Positions 16,072 through 25,665 of a stretch of DNA of 38,118 bases are shown one piece after another. This stretch comes from Pseudomonadales bacterium (lineage in GTDB: Bacteria; Pseudomonadota; Gammaproteobacteria; Pseudomonadales; Pseudohongiellaceae). The position numbers were made by a program, and so were the translations under genes. The stretch is taken from positions 1 through 38,118 of the forward strand of contig JAJECW010000049.1 of the NCBI GenBank assembly GCA_022821865.1, written 5' to 3'. The notes below the pieces were generated by a model. It worked only from the letters and a program-made list of their open reading frames with translations, ran no database searches and was not told the DNA's origin. How positions within the stretch are numbered: the first letter of the stretch is position 1; each line of letters starts with the position of its first letter.

Positions 16072-18591
16072 CTAGAAATTCAACCGCAAGGTTGCGCCGT
16101 AGGTCCGGGGGGCTTCGAGAAAGGAACCCCGGGCGCCTGGCCGCAGCGGGATATTGAAAGTCAGATTGCGGGCCCGGGTGTCGGTGACATTGTTGCCCCA
16201 GATTTCGAACATCCAGCCGCCGTCTTCATCGCCGATGCCGGCGCGCAGATTGACCATGTCGTGGGCTTCCATGATGTCGAAGTCCAGGTTGGGCTGGGTG
16301 CTGGTGCGGCGATCATCCACCCAACGATAGTTGCCGGACAGGAAGTACCGGTAATCGCCGACAAAGCCCTGGTACTCCAGGCCCGCGGTGGCGGTGTTCT
16401 CCGGCGCATTGGTCAGGGCCGCCCCGCAAAGCGAGCTGACCGAACCCGGCGCGTTCGGGTCATTGCCGTCGCAATCGCCGGGATACTCGGAGTCCGCCAG
16501 GGTGTAGCCGAAGTTCAGGTTCAGGTTTTCGGTCAGCAGGGCGGCGAGTTCAAGCTCGGCGCCCTGGCTCCGGGCCTTGGGCACATTGAAGGTTCTGAAC
16601 TGCACACCGGTGAATTCAAGCACCTGGAAGTCCTCCAGGTCGTAAGTCCAGGCCGCGACATTTGCGCGCAGGCGATCATTGAAGATCTGGGTCTTGAGCC
16701 CCACTTCCCAGGCGTCATTGGTTTCGGCGCGGAATCTCGGGTCGGCGCCGCCGATGGCCGCGGTGGCGTCGAGGTTGAATCCGCCGGACTTGTAGCCGTG
16801 GGTAAAGCTGACGTAACCCGAAACGAGTTCGCTGAAGTCATTGGACAGCTTGACGGTATAGGCAAGCGTATCGTCGTCGTAGGTATCGGCGAAAGTCACC
16901 GGGCGGCCGGGTATGAGGTCGGCGGGCGCGGCAAAGGGAAAGCAGACGTATCCCGCGCTGAAGGCGCCGATGGTGCCCGCCACCACTTCCAGTCCGGTCC
17001 CCGCCGCGCCCGCTGCCAGCGCCCCCGCATTGGCGACGGTATTGGCGCAGGCCTGATTGGGTGACGGACCCTGGCGGAAGGCGCCGTCTTTCTGTTCGTC
17101 GATCCAGCGCAGGCCGAAAATCAGGTCCAGATCTTCGGTCAACTCCAATGTGTTCTGGGTGAAAAGGGAAGTCGAACGCCCGTCCTGGGTGAAGTGGTTC
17201 TGGGCGTGGCTGCCCGCGGCATTGACGCCGCCGGCGAAAGCCGTGGCGGGCGAAGGCGACGCCAGCACATCGGCAAAGGTGCCGCCGGTGGCCAGGGGAA
17301 CCTGGCCGAGCAAGGGCGCGGCGCCGAGCACGGGAGCGAAGGCGAAACGCCACAGCATGGCGTCGGTGTTGGCGGTGAAGTCGCTGCCAAGGCCAAGGCC
17401 GGCGCTGGCATAGATGTCTTCGGTGCTCAGGTACGCGCCCAGCATCCAGCTCAGCCGGTTCGTTTCTCCCGTCAGTCGCAATTCGGTGGTGATCGTGTCG
17501 ATTTGCGCGACGGTGGGAAATCCGCCCGCCGCGGCAGGCGATACCGAAAAGACGTCCATGCTGACGAAATCGGATTGCTGCACCGCATCCGAATCATAGG
17601 AACGCCAGGAGCTGAGCCAGGTGAGCGCCACATTCTCGTCAAGATCCCAGTTCAGTTCCGCCGAGATTCCGGTTTGCTCGGAGCCGTTCTCGAACTGCTC
17701 CGCATTGGAGATCATGTTTTCCACGGCCCCATCGCCCAGTGCCTGGATGCCGCCGTCCGCGGGCAGCCCGGCGGCGGCGAAGGAGCCGAGGGCGCGTCCC
17801 GCCGAATCCTGCATGGTCACAGCGTCGCAGCATAGCTCGTCGGAGTCCGCGTAGTCGGCGATCAGCCGCAGGTCGGCGGTGTCGGAGAGGTTCCAGAGCA
17901 ACTGCCCCCGCAGCGAGAGCCGGTCCCGGTTGCGGCTTTCGGCGCCGGTGGTGGATTCGAGAAAGCCGCCCTGTTCGCGCCGGGCGATGGACAGTCGGTA
18001 GCCGAGCTCGTCCCGGATGATCGGCCCGCTGATTCCGGCCTGGAGATTGAGACCATCGTAATTCGCCGCGGTGATATTGGCGAAGGATTCGTTTTCGCCC
18101 AGATTCGGCCTGCGGGTGCGGATGCTGATGGCGCCGGCGGAAGTATTGCGGCCGAACAGGGTGCCCTGTGGCCCCCGCAGCACTTCCACCTGCTCCACGT
18201 CCATGAGGTCGCTGAGGGCGATGCCCGGGCGGCTCAGGTAGACATCGTCGAGAAACACGCCCACGGCGCTTTCGAGGCCGATATTGTTGCCCGTGGTGCC
18301 GACCCCGCGGATGCGCAGGGTGGTGCCGCCGGTTTCGGTCTGGGACGAATTCATGTTGAATGAAGTCGCCAGGGTGGAAAGGTCCCTGAGGTCCTTGACG
18401 CCGGCCCGGTCAAGGGCTTCGGCGCTGATCGCGGTTACCGCCACCGGTACCTCCTGCAGGGATTCCTCGCGCCGGGTGGCGGTGACGAGGATTTCCTCGA
18501 CTGCCGCGGTTGCTTCGGTTTGCGCCTGCGCGAAAGCAGGCGACACAAGTGTGAGCCCTGTGCAGATCGCACAGGCAAGATGTTTTTGCAT
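16072..18591 (-). CDS. TonB-dependent receptor
   Basis: An 839-residue outer-membrane receptor. Signal peptide about 1-21 (ending SPAFAQ), a TonB-box-like EEILVTATRREESLQEVP (about 32-49), plug with TLRIRGVGT and QVEVLRGPQGTLFGRN, and a barrel that ends RTYGATLRLNF with terminal Phe. The plug resembles the large family of receptors used by marine and oligotrophic Proteobacteria for sugars, aromatics or terpenoid-like molecules; the ligand cannot be inferred. GGGGGAG precedes ATG 18591. The immunity-like/hydrolase/YdeI operon lies downstream on the same strand after about 200 nt. Confidence 0.9.
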   Translation of the reverse strand: MQKHLACAICTGLTLVSPAFAQAQTEATAAVEEILVTATRREESLQEVPVAVTAISAEALDRAGVKDLRDLSTLATSFNMNSSQTETGGTTLRIRGVGTTGNNIGLESAVGVFLDDVYLSRPGIALSDLMDVEQVEVLRGPQGTLFGRNTSAGAISIRTRRPNLGENESFANITAANYDGLNLQAGISGPIIRDELGYRLSIARREQGGFLESTTGAESRNRDRLSLRGQLLWNLSDTADLRLIADYADSDELCCDAVTMQDSAGRALGSFAAAGLPADGGIQALGDGAVENMISNAEQFENGSEQTGISAELNWDLDENVALTWLSSWRSYDSDAVQQSDFVSMDVFSVSPAAAGGFPTVAQIDTITTELRLTGETNRLSWMLGAYLSTEDIYASAGLGLGSDFTANTDAMLWRFAFAPVLGAAPLLGQVPLATGGTFADVLASPSPATAFAGGVNAAGSHAQNHFTQDGRSTSLFTQNTLELTEDLDLIFGLRWIDEQKDGAFRQGPSPNQACANTVANAGALAAGAAGTGLEVVAGTIGAFSAGYVCFPFAAPADLIPGRPVTFADTYDDDTLAYTVKLSNDFSELVSGYVSFTHGYKSGGFNLDATAAIGGADPRFRAETNDAWEVGLKTQIFNDRLRANVAAWTYDLEDFQVLEFTGVQFRTFNVPKARSQGAELELAALLTENLNLNFGYTLADSEYPGDCDGNDPNAPGSVSSLCGAALTNAPENTATAGLEYQGFVGDYRYFLSGNYRWVDDRRTSTQPNLDFDIMEAHDMVNLRAGIGDEDGGWMFEIWGNNVTDTRARNLTFNIPLRPGARGSFLEAPRTYGATLRLNF

Positions 18592-18631
18592 GGCAACTCC
18601 CCCTAACAGAATGCCAGATGGATGTCTGCGT

Positions 18632-18637
18632 ACTATA
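18632..18637 (-). promoter_or_regulatory. Possible -10 element for the second TonB receptor
   Basis: On the minus strand TATAGT lies about 40 nt upstream of ATG 18591. A recognisable -35 is lacking (TTCGGG-like at about 17 bp), so this may be a weak or activator-dependent promoter. Confidence 0.3.
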
Positions 18638-18676
18638 CACGAAATCGGTAAGATGCCCGAAATGTTTTTTTGGCTT

Positions 18677-18711
18677 CTAGGGAAGCTCTGATTAAGTCAG
18701 AGCTTCCCTAG
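18677..18711. repeat. Perfect 35-bp palindromic repeat
   Basis: CTAGGGAAGCTCTGA (18677-18691), a 5-nt spacer TTAAG, and the exact reverse complement TCAGAGCTTCCCTAG (18697-18711). It lies 26 nt past the gcdH stop and before the TonB receptor promoter. The half-site recurs at 2-14 and 406-433. It could serve as a terminator for gcdH, but no U-run follows; a REP-like or transposon-end origin is likelier. Confidence 0.7.
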
Positions 18712-18737
18712 CTTTCTTTAAGGTTTCGATCCGTCGC

Positions 18738-19931
18738 TCAACGGGAGGTGAATGCCTGGATGCCGGTTTGGGCGCGGCCGAGGATCAGTGCGTGGATGTC
18801 CTGGGTGCCTTCGTAGGTGTTGACGACTTCCAGGTTCTGGGCGTGGCGCATGACGGGATATTCGTCGGAGATGCCATTGCCGCCGAGCATGTCCCGGGCT
18901 TCCCGGGCGCAATCGAGAGCCTTGAGGCAGGAGTTGCGTTTCAGCAGCGAAACCAGCGGCGGCGCCAGCTTGCCTTCATCGCGCAGACGGCTTGCCCGGA
19001 GGCAGCCCTGCAGGCCAATGCCGATATCGGTCTGCATCTGGGCGAGCTTTTTCTGGATCAGTTGATTCGCCGCCAGCGGGCGCTGGAACTGCTTGCGCTC
19101 CAGGGTGTAATCCAGCGCGGTATGCCAGCAGGTGCGCGCCGCGCCCAGGGCTCCCCAGGCAATACCGAGGCGGGCGGAATTCAGGCAACTGAAAGGCCCG
19201 GCAAGCCCCCGGGCATCGGGCAGCAGGTTTTCTTCGGGAACGAAAACCCCGTCCATGACGATCTCGCCGGTGATCGACGCCCGCAAGGCCAGTTTGCCTT
19301 CGATCTTCGGCGCGCTCAGACCCGGCATGTCCCGCTCGAGGATGAAGCCGCGAATCGCGCCGGCGTCATCCTTGGCCCAGACGATAAAGACATCGGAGAT
19401 GGGAGAATTGCTGATCCAGTTCTTGGCGCCGGTCAATTCATAGCCGCCGGCGACGCTGCGCGCCCGGCTGATCATGCCGCCGGGGTCGGAGCCGTAGTCC
19501 GGCTCGGTGAGGCCGAAGCAGCCGATCAACTCGCCGCTGGCAAGCCCCGGCAGATACTTCCGCTTCTGGGCTTCGCTGCCGAAAGTATTGATGGGATGCA
19601 TAACCAGACTCGACTGTACCGACATCATCGAGCGGTAGCCCGAGTCCACCGCCTCGATCTCCTGGGCCACGAGCCCATAGCAGACGTAATTCATGCCGGC
19701 GCAGCCATGGCCTTCAATCATGCAACCGAGCAGGCCGAGTTCGCCCATTTCGCGAAAGATCGACGGGTCGGTTTCCTCCTTGCGATAGGCCTCGCGCACC
19801 CGCGGCAGCAGTTTGTCCCGGGCGTATTGCCGCGTGGTTTCGCGCACCATGCGCTCTTCTTCGCCGAGCTGCTCGTCAAGCAGGAACGGATCGTCCCACT
19901 GGAAGGGAGCGGAATCGGGTGTGGCGGGCAT
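18738..19931 (-). CDS. gcdH: Glutaryl-CoA dehydrogenase
   Basis: An FAD acyl-CoA dehydrogenase that oxidatively decarboxylates glutaryl-CoA to crotonyl-CoA in lysine/tryptophan breakdown. The 397 residues match the family length. Specific features: [15 protein letters not shown] (139-153), [16 protein letters not shown] (172-187), QMQTDI, and [17 protein letters not shown] (371-387) with Glu374 as the catalytic base. AAGGAGG lies 6 nt before ATG 19931; in-frame upstream starts lack a ribosome site. It is transcribed alone, divergent from the CHRD gene. Confidence 0.9.
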   Translation of the reverse strand: MPATPDSAPFQWDDPFLLDEQLGEEERMVRETTRQYARDKLLPRVREAYRKEETDPSIFREMGELGLLGCMIEGHGCAGMNYVCYGLVAQEIEAVDSGYRSMMSVQSSLVMHPINTFGSEAQKRKYLPGLASGELIGCFGLTEPDYGSDPGGMISRARSVAGGYELTGAKNWISNSPISDVFIVWAKDDAGAIRGFILERDMPGLSAPKIEGKLALRASITGEIVMDGVFVPEENLLPDARGLAGPFSCLNSARLGIAWGALGAARTCWHTALDYTLERKQFQRPLAANQLIQKKLAQMQTDIGIGLQGCLRASRLRDEGKLAPPLVSLLKRNSCLKALDCAREARDMLGGNGISDEYPVMRHAQNLEVVNTYEGTQDIHALILGRAQTGIQAFTSR

Positions 19932-20089
19932 CTCGGCCTCCTTGGGGAATGGAAGGGCGGCGCGAAAGTCTAACAGATTGCCGCCAAGCCAGAAATTTAC
20001 GGAGAAAATCCGCCAGACAGGTCCTGGAAGCATCCCGGACAAATTGGTAAATGGGGTAACATCGGGCCTGATCTTGACGGGAGGAGACG

Positions 20090-20527
20090 ATGAAACGGGT
20101 TCACCATATTGTCCGGGTTCCCCTGGCGGCTTTGCTGCTGGTTTCGCTGATGGTCTGGGCGCAGACGGAAAGCTATCGCGCCCGGCTTTCTCCCATGCCC
20201 ACCACGCCCCAGACCGTCGACAGCATTACCGGCGAAGGCGAGGTGTTTCTCAGTCTGGAAGGTAATTTGCTGACGGTGAGCGGCAGCTTCGCCGGCATGA
20301 GCTCGGTGGCCACCGCGGCGCATCTGCACAATGGCCCGCCAGCCCAGCCCGGCCCGGCGGTGCATCCGCTTGAAGTCAGCGCGGCCACCGGCGGCGAGAT
20401 CAGCGGCGAAATTGAGTTGACCGACGAGCAGGTCGCGGCCCTGCGCGCCAATTCGCTGTACGTGCAAATTCACAGCGAAGGCAATCCGCCGGGCGAATTG
20501 CGCGGCTGGATTTTCCCGCGGGAGTGA
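20090..20527 (+). CDS. Exported CHRD-domain protein
   Basis: A 145-residue protein with a signal peptide (about 1-24) and one CHRD domain (about 30-143): AHLHNGPP, the stretch before [20 protein letters not shown], and the closing [16 protein letters not shown] domains occur in animal chordin and in many bacterial exported proteins; the bacterial role is unknown. GGGAGGAG precedes ATG 20090. It is a single-gene unit ending about 100 nt from the convergent DUF6351 gene. Confidence 0.88.
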   Translation: MKRVHHIVRVPLAALLLVSLMVWAQTESYRARLSPMPTTPQTVDSITGEGEVFLSLEGNLLTVSGSFAGMSSVATAAHLHNGPPAQPGPAVHPLEVSAATGGEISGEIELTDEQVAALRANSLYVQIHSEGNPPGELRGWIFPRE

Positions 20528-20629
20528 AATTGCGGGCTGTGGGCAAGCGCCTCCTGAAACCAATCCATCACCGGGAGAGACGGAAAATGTATCAGACCCG
20601 ATTCAGGCTACTTTGTTCAGGTTTTGCCG

Positions 20630-22849
20630 TCAATTCATCCGGTTGACCGGGGACGGGCCGAATGAGAGCCAGCCTCCCTGATACTTCGCGCCGCCGGCGT
20701 CACCGCGGTTCCAGTCACATACGCCGTCGGGGAAAATCATCTGCAACTCGGCCCATTCGCGTTCGGTAAGCGGCTGGCGATATTCATCCCGGTTCACGGG
20801 CCGCAGGCGGCAGGAGACGATATGGTTCGCCAGGGGCGCCCCCGCCACATGGCGCGGCGTGGGATACGCGGGATACAGCTCGCCGCAGCGACCCTCGCCG
20901 GCGTAGCCGAGTTCTTCCTCGATCTTGATTCGCTCGGGGCCGGTGGCGTCCCAGCAGGCGTCATTCAGTCGGGTGGGACGATTGGCGGCAACGATCAGGT
21001 CAGACGGCATGGATGACTCGTCCCGCCGGATTGCCAGAATCCACTCATCCATGCGCCGGAACAGCTCGCCGAGATCATCGTTCCCGGGCTCAAAACCCCA
21101 TTTTCCGCCGATCTGCATGACGTGATTGCGGGCATTGCCATTGACGAGCCGCAACCGTTCCCGGGTGGAGTACTGATGCACGATCATGTGGATATCGCCG
21201 TTTTCAGCGTGGTCGGTGTAGCTGCGGTAATCGATCACCGGGATTGCCGCGAGCCCCCCGCCGCCGTTGAGTATGCGGCCCGATTCGAAGGCGCGGCGAC
21301 GGGCGGCCGGGTCGGCGCGGTGGCGCTCGAACACATGGTTCAGGTCGCGGTCAAAACCGCCGATATCGCGGTTCAGATCGATGAACTGCCGCGCCGTGAT
21401 CTGCCCGGTATTGAAAGCGGCGAGGCCGTACTGCACGCCGTAATTGTCCAGTGGACGCAGGGCGCTGCCGCTGGCCGGGTCTGCGCCATACACATTGACG
21501 GCATGATCGTACACGGTGGCCCGGATTCCTCCCTGCCCCGGGTGATAGAGAATCGCGCGCAATTGGTCGAGGCCCACTTCGCCGCCCTGGTCTTCGGGCA
21601 GCGCATTGGGCTCGAAAATCGGATCGAGCCGGGCCGCGCCGCGGCTGAGATTGGCGATGGACCCCCAGGATCCGAAACCCGATATCGCCTGCTGCTGTTC
21701 GGGGCTGAATTCGCCGGGGCTGATCACCGTGAAGTAGTGATACAGCAATCGGGCATCGACGACGGTGAAAATGGTTGCCGAGATGACGTCGGGGAAGCTG
21801 GCGGAGACGATGATGCCGTCGAATACGCCGGGATAGTTGTCGGCGGTCTGGTGTGACTGGTAAGAGCCGCCGGAAGCTCCGGTGGCGATGGTGTAGCCGG
21901 GCACGCCATAACGCTCAATGAATCGCTCCTTGACCATGATGTGGGTCTCGGAAGCGAGCAGGTCGTTGCAGTTCTGGCCGAACACATTGAGCGAGGAAGA
22001 GACGACGGCGTATCCCTGTTCGAACAGGCCCCGCCGCATGACGCCGCCGGTGCGCGCGCCCTGCCGGTACCAGCCGCCCCGGCAACCGCCGCCGTGGGTG
22101 TAGACCAGCTTGCCGTTCCAGCCGTTGCTGCGCTGCCACGGGCCGGGTTCGCCCTGGGCCGGGTCGTGCAGCATGGCGATTTCGTAAATGGCGCGGTTCA
22201 CCGTGCCGGTTTCCACCCGGACAATATAGGGAATCATTCGGCCCCGGCTCAGGATCCGGGCCAGGTCAGCGGGCGGCAAGGCGCCCGGGTCCGACGGGTA
22301 GGGTTTGAAGCCCTGCTCAAGATCGCTCCAGTAGACATGCTCCACCCGGCTCGCCACCGAGCAGTTCCGGTCCAGCGGCTCGCCTAGCGAATCGCCCCCC
22401 ACGGTGCGGAAGTCACCGGTTTCGCAGTAGAATGGCGCCTGTTGCGGGCCCGAGATGATGGGGCCGGTAATGGGCCAGTTGGTGATGGCGAGACTTGCCG
22501 TCCCGTCGGCGCCGGCGATGCTCGCGATGAGTTCGCTTTCGCCTTCGGGCAGCCCTTCGAGCAGCCCCTGCATGGTCTGCTCGCCCGTCTGGCGAAACCC
22601 GGCGGAAATGTTTTCTCCATTCAATTCGATTCGCAGGGCGCCCGGCTGCAGGGAACCGCCCGCATCGGTCACTCGCACTTCAACCAGGGCATCGCCGCCG
22701 GTAACCAGCCAGGGGCGGGTGGAAAGCACCTCGATTTCGATGGGCGGCGCAGCCTCAGGCTCCATCAGCATTCCGCTCGTGCTCACCGGTTCGGTGCAGG
22801 ACATCACAAGCAATCCGGCAATAACAGGCAGAAAATACAAGCGGCTCAT
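20630..22849 (-). CDS. DUF6351 family lipoprotein, alpha/beta-hydrolase-like
   Basis: A 739-residue protein starting with a lipoprotein signal (LLVMSC, Cys18) and an N-terminal beta domain (about 38-125, with PWLVTGGDALVEVRV). The rest is an alpha/beta-hydrolase-like region: THGGGCRGGWYRQG (251-264), GYAVVSSSLNVFGQNCND, and the nucleophile elbow GASGGS (324-329, Ser326), a variant of GxSxG. This matches the DUF6351 family, near to depolymerases and tannase-like esterases. The substrate is unknown. ATG 22867 would add six residues; I preferred 22849 for the compact signal peptide, but the ribosome site is weak for both. Confidence 0.82.
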   Translation of the reverse strand: MSRLYFLPVIAGLLVMSCTEPVSTSGMLMEPEAAPPIEIEVLSTRPWLVTGGDALVEVRVTDAGGSLQPGALRIELNGENISAGFRQTGEQTMQGLLEGLPEGESELIASIAGADGTASLAITNWPITGPIISGPQQAPFYCETGDFRTVGGDSLGEPLDRNCSVASRVEHVYWSDLEQGFKPYPSDPGALPPADLARILSRGRMIPYIVRVETGTVNRAIYEIAMLHDPAQGEPGPWQRSNGWNGKLVYTHGGGCRGGWYRQGARTGGVMRRGLFEQGYAVVSSSLNVFGQNCNDLLASETHIMVKERFIERYGVPGYTIATGASGGSYQSHQTADNYPGVFDGIIVSASFPDVISATIFTVVDARLLYHYFTVISPGEFSPEQQQAISGFGSWGSIANLSRGAARLDPIFEPNALPEDQGGEVGLDQLRAILYHPGQGGIRATVYDHAVNVYGADPASGSALRPLDNYGVQYGLAAFNTGQITARQFIDLNRDIGGFDRDLNHVFERHRADPAARRRAFESGRILNGGGGLAAIPVIDYRSYTDHAENGDIHMIVHQYSTRERLRLVNGNARNHVMQIGGKWGFEPGNDDLGELFRRMDEWILAIRRDESSMPSDLIVAANRPTRLNDACWDATGPERIKIEEELGYAGEGRCGELYPAYPTPRHVAGAPLANHIVSCRLRPVNRDEYRQPLTEREWAELQMIFPDGVCDWNRGDAGGAKYQGGWLSFGPSPVNRMN

Positions 22850-22920
22850 GGCAGTGCGTCCTATCACAAAGGCAGACGGCTATTGTGGAAATCCGTCCCC
22901 GCAAGGTCAAGTTTGTGCCC

Positions 22921-22958
22921 GTCATTCTGCGACTTCGCTTCGCTCCGCGCAGAATGAC
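22921..22958. repeat. REP-like palindrome
   Basis: GTCATTCTGCG (22921-22931) and its exact complement CGCAGAATGAC (22948-22958) surround ACTTCGCTTCGCTC. Related copies lie at 23644, 25612, 27647 and 30036. It sits between the divergent DUF6351 gene and the 208-residue gene. Confidence 0.75.
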
Positions 22959-23005
22959 AGTGAGCGGGGCAGCGCAAAAGTGAAAATTGCTGGTAGTATG
23001 GATTC

Positions 23006-23632
23006 ATGTTTCGGTTCACTTCCGCCTCGGGATGTTCGCTTCTGGCCACGATGGCCTTGTGGTCCAGTCCCTTGCCCGGGCAGGAGATGACAGTCGAGGA
23101 GCGGATTGCGGAAGCGGAAAGAATCCTGCAGGCGGTGGATGCGCAGGCGGAATCCTGTCTTGCACAACTCGCGGAAGCATCCAATGCGGGCCAATCGGCC
23201 GAGTGTACGGACTTTCTGGCAGCAATTGATGGCGAAACCCTGGCCGGCTATCTCGCCCACTGCGATGCGCTCAAGCAATGGCGGGATGATTATGTGGAGA
23301 ATCCGCCAGCCATGAGCATGGAAGGCGAACGCGACTTGCAACGGCTCATTGGAATCGAGCGGGCATGCGGCGAAAACGCGCTGCGCCGACGAACCAGCTT
23401 TGTGGCGGAGGCATTCGACGCCATCAATACGCGCCGCGCGAGCCGCCTGAGTGGACTCTCCCTGCAAAGGCGGCTCGGCGAGATTGAGTTCCAGTCAACC
23501 CTCGGCGGCTGGCAAAATGAACTCGACGCCACAAACCCCAACCGCCGAATCCACAACGAGACCTTGCGACAATTCGATCAACTCGAAGAAGAACTCATCC
23601 GCCAGCAAATCAACCGCCCGCAGCCTTTCTGA
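23006..23632 (+). CDS. Exported protein of unknown function
   Basis: A 208-residue product with a putative signal peptide (about 1-26, ending SSPLPGQ) and a mostly helical, charged mature part with four cysteines (in AESCLAQ, SAECTD, LAHCDA and ERACGEN) that could form two disulfides. I do not recognise the family. The ribosome site is poor. REP-like repeats flank both ends, so it is probably a single-gene unit. Confidence 0.6.
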   Translation: MFRFTSASGCSLLATMALWSSPLPGQEMTVEERIAEAERILQAVDAQAESCLAQLAEASNAGQSAECTDFLAAIDGETLAGYLAHCDALKQWRDDYVENPPAMSMEGERDLQRLIGIERACGENALRRRTSFVAEAFDAINTRRASRLSGLSLQRRLGEIEFQSTLGGWQNELDATNPNRRIHNETLRQFDQLEEELIRQQINRPQPF

Positions 23633-23643
23633 CGTGTGGAAAT

Positions 23644-23689
23644 GTCATTCCGCGCGTAGCGAAGCGAAGTCGCGGAATCTCCATGACGA
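23644..23689. repeat. REP-like palindrome
   Basis: GTCATTCCGCG (23644-23654), GAAGCGAAGT in the loop and CGCGGAAT then CATGAC form an imperfect palindrome closely related to the repeat at 22921. Confidence 0.65.
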
Positions 23690-23776
23690 TTCTCATGATG
23701 TGGCTATTGCAGCCCCCATGGAAAATTGCGGGGAATTGGGGCAGACTCTGGTGCCTGGCATGATTCGGGGATAGAC

Positions 23777-24280
23777 ATGCGGAAAATCGGTTTGCGGGTG
23801 CTGGCGGCATTGGCCAGCTTGGGCCTGTTGGCCGGCTGCTCGGATTCCGCTGATGACGGAGCGGTGCCGGTTGCCGGGGAAATGCGTTACGACACCACGT
23901 TGACCATGCGGGAACTCATGCTGCATGTGCTCGAGTTTGCCGCCGACGGGCTGTGGAGCAATGCCGGCTGGGTCGAAGACGCAAATGGCTACCGTGAACT
24001 CTATCCGGAAACCGAAGAAGGCTGGGAGCAGGTGGTCGCCAGCGCCGCCATGGTGGCGGAGGCCGGCAACCTGCTCAACCTGCCCGGCCGCCGCATGGAC
24101 AACAACGCCTGGGTCATATACTCCGAGGGCCTGACCCAGGCGGGCCAGCGCGCGATGGCCGCCGCCATCGACCGGGACAAGGAAGCCTTGTTCCAGGCCG
24201 GCGCCGATGTGTATAGCGTCTGTTCGGCCTGTCATCAGGCTTATGACCCGGAAATCAACAGCCGCTTCGTATCCAACTGA
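23777..24280 (+). CDS. Heme-binding lipoprotein, cytochrome c'-like
   Basis: A 167-residue lipoprotein: lipobox LLAG-Cys21, a helical body (TMRELMLHVLEFAADGLW; WEQVVASAAMVAEAGNLL), and a C-terminal heme-attachment motif CSACH (149-153). The single C-terminal CxxCH after four likely helices is the layout of cytochrome c'. The motif is clear; the redox role is not. I chose ATG 23777 because the signal peptide begins there. It is the first gene of an operon with a HupE-like protein 22 nt downstream. Confidence 0.8.
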   Translation: MRKIGLRVLAALASLGLLAGCSDSADDGAVPVAGEMRYDTTLTMRELMLHVLEFAADGLWSNAGWVEDANGYRELYPETEEGWEQVVASAAMVAEAGNLLNLPGRRMDNNAWVIYSEGLTQAGQRAMAAAIDRDKEALFQAGADVYSVCSACHQAYDPEINSRFVSN

Positions 24281-24302
24281 GCCGCTTGCAACCCAATCCG
24301 GA

Positions 24303-25028
24303 ATGAATCGCCTTGGCGCCAGCATGAACCCGAACTTCCCACGGGCGGTATCGTGGGCCGCCGGGATATTGTTGCTGCTCGCTTCCACCCTCCTGTTTGC
24401 CCACACCATCGAAGGCTCCGACGCCAGCTTTGTGCAGAACATCGACGGTGCCGCCATAGGCCCTTTCATTTATCTCGGCGCCAAACACATGGTGACCGGT
24501 TATGACCACCTTTTGTTCCTGGTGGGGGTGATCTTCTTTCTCTACCGGCCCCACCATATCGTGCAGTATGTGACCCTGTTTGCGATCGGACACAGCATTA
24601 CCCTGTCGCTTGGCGTACTTGCCGACTTGCAGGTCAACGCCTATTTCATCGATGCCGTCATCGGCCTCTCGGTGGCCTACAAGGCATTTGAAAACATGGG
24701 AGGCTTCGCGCGCCTGGGATTCGAGCCCGACGCCCGGCTGGCGGTATTCGTCTTCGGCCTTTTCCACGGCCTTGGCCTGGCGACCAGATTGCAGGAATTC
24801 GAACTCTCGGACAATGGACTGGTGGCCAATATTCTCAGCTTTAATGTGGGCGTGGAGGTCGGCCAGATTCTTGCCTTGTCGCTGGTCTATATCGGGCTGA
24901 GCGTATGGCGCGCGAGAAGTTCCTACCTGCGCCATGCCTTCGTCGCGAACACCGTGCTGCTCGGCAGTGGCTTTCTGTTGACCGGCTATCAGCTGAGCGC
25001 ATTCCTCCTGCTGCCCTGGGAGCCATAG
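24303..25028 (+). CDS. HupE/UreJ family membrane protein
   Basis: A 241-residue polytopic protein with a signal-like N-terminus (ILLLLASTLLFA) and about six further membrane segments. The family motif GAKHMVTGYDHLLFLVG (H..G.DH) is present, with more histidines in a second membrane segment (IGHSIT) and in FGLFHGLGLATR. HupE/UreJ proteins are proposed nickel or other metal permeases, but no hydrogenase or urease gene is nearby; in many Proteobacteria this subgroup sits beside a small membrane-anchor gene, as here. A start at 24324 is possible. Confidence 0.82.
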   Translation: MNRLGASMNPNFPRAVSWAAGILLLLASTLLFAHTIEGSDASFVQNIDGAAIGPFIYLGAKHMVTGYDHLLFLVGVIFFLYRPHHIVQYVTLFAIGHSITLSLGVLADLQVNAYFIDAVIGLSVAYKAFENMGGFARLGFEPDARLAVFVFGLFHGLGLATRLQEFELSDNGLVANILSFNVGVEVGQILALSLVYIGLSVWRARSSYLRHAFVANTVLLGSGFLLTGYQLSAFLLLPWEP

Positions 25029-25030
25029 CC

Positions 25031-25594
25031 ATGGACCCGCAAAACCCACCGCCTTCGCCCAATAGTCTGATGCGGGCCGGCATCACGGCTTTTCTGGTTT
25101 CCGTGCTGGTGCTGCTCGCCTTCATCCTGCCCGCGGAATTCGGCCAGGACCCCCTGCGCACCGGCGATCTGTTTGGCCTCACCGCGCTTTCCCGCGGCGC
25201 CAACGCTTTCGAGGAGCAGGTTGAGGTGCACCGGGAAGACTATGTGGAATTCGAACTCGGTCCGTTCCAGTCGGTGGAGTACAAGTACCTGATGGACCGG
25301 GACGCGCCGCTGGTTTTCAGTTGGCTGGCCAATGGCGAGGTGTACTTCGACATGCACGCCGAAACCGCGGGGCTGGAAGAGGAAGAAGTGCAAAGTTTCG
25401 ATCAGGGCACCGCGAGGCAGCGCATGGGCTCGTACCACGCTCCCTTTACCGGCATCCACGGCTGGTTCTGGGAGAACCGCAGCGCCCAAAGAATCCTCGT
25501 TCGCGTGTACAGCGCGGGCTTTTATCAGACTTCAACGGTATTTCGCGACGGCGGCGACTTCGAGCGCGTTATCGACCCTATCGCCAGACCCTGA
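25031..25594 (+). CDS. Transmembrane anchor protein partner of HupE-like protein
   Basis: A 187-residue protein with one N-terminal transmembrane segment (about 16-34, GITAFLVSVLVLLAFILPA) and a periplasmic beta-rich domain (YVEFELGPFQSVEYKYLM, PLVFSWLANGEVYFDMHAE, GIHGWFWENRS). It starts 2 nt after the HupE-like stop, so they are coupled. Similar small anchored proteins accompany HupE/UreJ genes elsewhere; the joint function is unproven. Confidence 0.78.
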   Translation: MDPQNPPPSPNSLMRAGITAFLVSVLVLLAFILPAEFGQDPLRTGDLFGLTALSRGANAFEEQVEVHREDYVEFELGPFQSVEYKYLMDRDAPLVFSWLANGEVYFDMHAETAGLEEEEVQSFDQGTARQRMGSYHAPFTGIHGWFWENRSAQRILVRVYSAGFYQTSTVFRDGGDFERVIDPIARP

Positions 25595-25611
25595 GCCCGT
25601 TCACCATTCCC

Positions 25612-25665
25612 GTCATTCTGCTCGGAAGAAAGCGTAGCCGCAGAATCTCATCGGGGATTCTGCGG
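25612..25665. repeat. REP-like element with internal hairpin
   Basis: It starts with GTCATTCTG and contains CCGCAGAATC (25638-25647) paired with GATTCTGCGG (25656-25665). It belongs to the same family as the repeat at 22921 and follows the anchor-protein gene. Confidence 0.65.

Noticed and set aside
24303-25028. HupE-like gene as evidence for a hydrogenase or urease locus
   Set aside because: No hydrogenase or urease subunits or accessory genes are in the window.
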